Positions 12,068-12,904 of a stretch of 12,904 bases of DNA are shown piece by piece. The notes under the pieces were generated by a model. That model was not told the origin of the DNA, did not search any database, and saw nothing but the letters and a program-made list of their open reading frames with translations. Origin of the DNA: Xenococcus sp039190385 (lineage in GTDB: Bacteria > Cyanobacteriota > Cyanobacteriia > Cyanobacteriales > Xenococcaceae); the NCBI GenBank assembly GCA_039190385.1, contig JBCCYD010000152.1, positions 1 to 12,904 of the forward strand. Reading direction: 5' to 3'. A program made the position numbers and the translations under genes. Within the stretch, counting starts at the first letter, position 1. Each line of letters opens with the position of its first letter.

Positions 12068-12781
12068 CTAGTAACTGTCTAACAAGCTACTACCTCTCCG
12101 TCGACGAACTTTCTTCTTGGAAACTTTCGCGATCGCGTTTTCAACTTCCTCCTCACTAACAGTTTGAGCCTCCAACTTCTTCTCCTCACTACCCCAACGA
12201 ATCCGCTGCACCCCTACCAAATTAGCTGCTGCCAAAGCATAAACAGACGTATCCAAAGGCTCATTCCTCACACCCGCTAACTTCTCCCAAACCACAAAAG
12301 GTCTACCATTCCTATGTTGCGTAACCTGAACCTCACTACAAAAACCCTCAAACCAATTACTATCGAGGTCATTCGGAAAATTCAAAAACTTTGCTCCTGG
12401 TGCCTCTATCTGCGATCGCGCGTAGAGAGTTTCCTTCGCCAAATCCACCCCCACCTTATACAACTGAATCCCCTGCTTGATATGTTCTCCACGATAATTA
12501 ATCTCCTGAAAACTTGGACGCGATACGAAAGGGCGATCGCCACTAAAACCCTTAATCGCAAACCAGTGTAAATATTTAAACTTACGAACCTGATGATAAA
12601 CCTCCTGAGTCAAATAACCACTATCAATACAAGTTGCTCGAATCCGCAAATGCGATCTCGACTCATGAACATAATCCCGACTCGTCAGATGAACCAACTG
12701 CTCCCAAGTCTCCTGCTTAAGCGGATCACCCAAAATCACTTGATAATCAATCAACCAAGCCTCCTCACCGCGACCCCAAGC
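12068..12781 (-). pseudogene. Terminase large subunit (gpA family), 5'-truncated, nuclease domain only
   Basis: The C-terminal third of a gpA-family terminase. Reading inward from 12781 the frame gives Trp-Gly-Arg-Gly-Glu-Glu-Ala-Trp-Leu-Ile-Asp-Tyr-x-x-x-x-Gly-Asp-Pro, the block that precedes the nuclease domain in gpA proteins. Then follow Cys-Ile-Asp-Ser-Gly-Tyr-Leu-Thr, Ala-Ile-Lys-Gly, Val-Gly-Val-Asp-Leu-Ala-Lys, and Asn-Glu-Pro-Leu-Asp-Thr-Ser-Val-Tyr-Ala-Leu-Ala-Ala. The conserved Asp in Cys-Ile-Asp, in Gly-Val-Asp and the Glu/Asp of Asn-Glu-Pro-Leu-Asp are likely metal ligands. The packaging ATPase, some 350-400 residues, is missing. An in-frame TAG (12784-12782) precedes the homology and no terminase sequence is seen beyond it. 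A TTG at 12754 could start a 228-aa remnant, but it is an internal Leu codon. The tail is basic (Lys/Arg-rich) before the stop. Confidence 0.85.
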
Positions 12782-12904
12782 CTAGGGTGTTGACTTTGTG
12801 GGAAAAAGCAGTGTAAGTTTACCATCAAGTTTTATGTCAAAAAGAAACGAGCCTGCCAGTGAGCCCAGAAAAGTCTAGAATGCCAGTAAGCCGTCAGATT
12901 CGAT
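12782..12904. mobile_element. Possible end of a mobile element interrupting the terminase gene
   Basis: Directly beyond the break in terminase homology, the sequence starts GGGTGTTGACTTTGTGGG (12785-12802) and shows no terminase-like translation in any minus-strand frame. It carries a 12-bp direct repeat, TGCCAGTGAGCC at 12854-12865 and TGCCAGTAAGCC at 12881-12892, offset by 27 bases, as subterminal repeats of transposons may be. Only one edge is in the window, so neither inverted ends nor target duplication can be checked. A deletion or recombination junction is the alternative. Confidence 0.4.

Noticed and set aside
12782..12785. CTAG as target-site duplication of an IS701-like insertion
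   Set aside because: If CTAG were original terminase sequence it would place a TAG stop in the frame of the intact gene, so it cannot be a simple duplicated target; the element border remains unresolved.

Overview
The window looks like part of a cyanobacterial chromosome carrying a lambda-like (siphovirus-type) prophage morphogenesis module. The cyanobacterial signature is direct: I count eleven exact copies of the HIP1 octamer GCGATCGC, arrays of the heptamer AAGTCAA, and small proteins resembling the cyanobacterial DUF6887/DUF6888 families. No tRNA, rRNA or CRISPR array was seen.

The phage module runs right to left on the minus strand in nearly the lambda order. It has large terminase (only the C-terminal nuclease part, about 12781-12068), a gpW-like head-tail connector (12033-11803), portal (7961-6414), a fused prohead protease and HK97-fold major capsid protein (6339-4288), two small capsid-adjacent proteins (4291-4112 and 4033-3767), a gpFII-like head-tail joining protein (3767-3474), a six-bladed NHL-like beta-propeller protein (3474-2302), a 44-aa acidic protein (2299-2165), a tail-terminator-like protein (2181-1786), the tail tube protein (1782-1018), a probable minor tail protein (1018-524), a tail-assembly-chaperone-like protein (511-116), and the first codons of another gene running off the left edge. 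Most junctions are TAATG or ATGA overlaps, so this is one translationally coupled operon. Heptamer arrays sit just after the stop codons of the portal and of the 59-aa gene, bracketing the capsid gene.

A block of about 3.8 kb (roughly 7.96-11.80 kb) separates the gpW-like gene from the portal gene, which are normally adjacent. It has its own divergent control region (10032-10275) with an operator-like palindrome, two related half-sites, four 16-bp iterated repeats and promoter-like elements. Leftward are an XRE-type repressor, an unrecognised 238-aa protein and, overlapping it, a pentapeptide-repeat protein. Rightward are an antirepressor-like DNA-binding protein, a 75-aa unknown protein, a hairpin terminator, and an overlapping pair of small DUF6888-like and DUF6887-like proteins. 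This looks like a regulatory/cargo ('moron') island whose leftward promoter may also feed the portal-to-tail operon.

At the right edge the terminase homology stops abruptly at about 12781. The next codon in frame is TAG, and the remaining 120 bp matches no terminase frame. The terminase gene is therefore 5'-truncated, probably by a mobile element or rearrangement whose body lies outside the window. As assembled here the phage would lack packaging ATPase activity.
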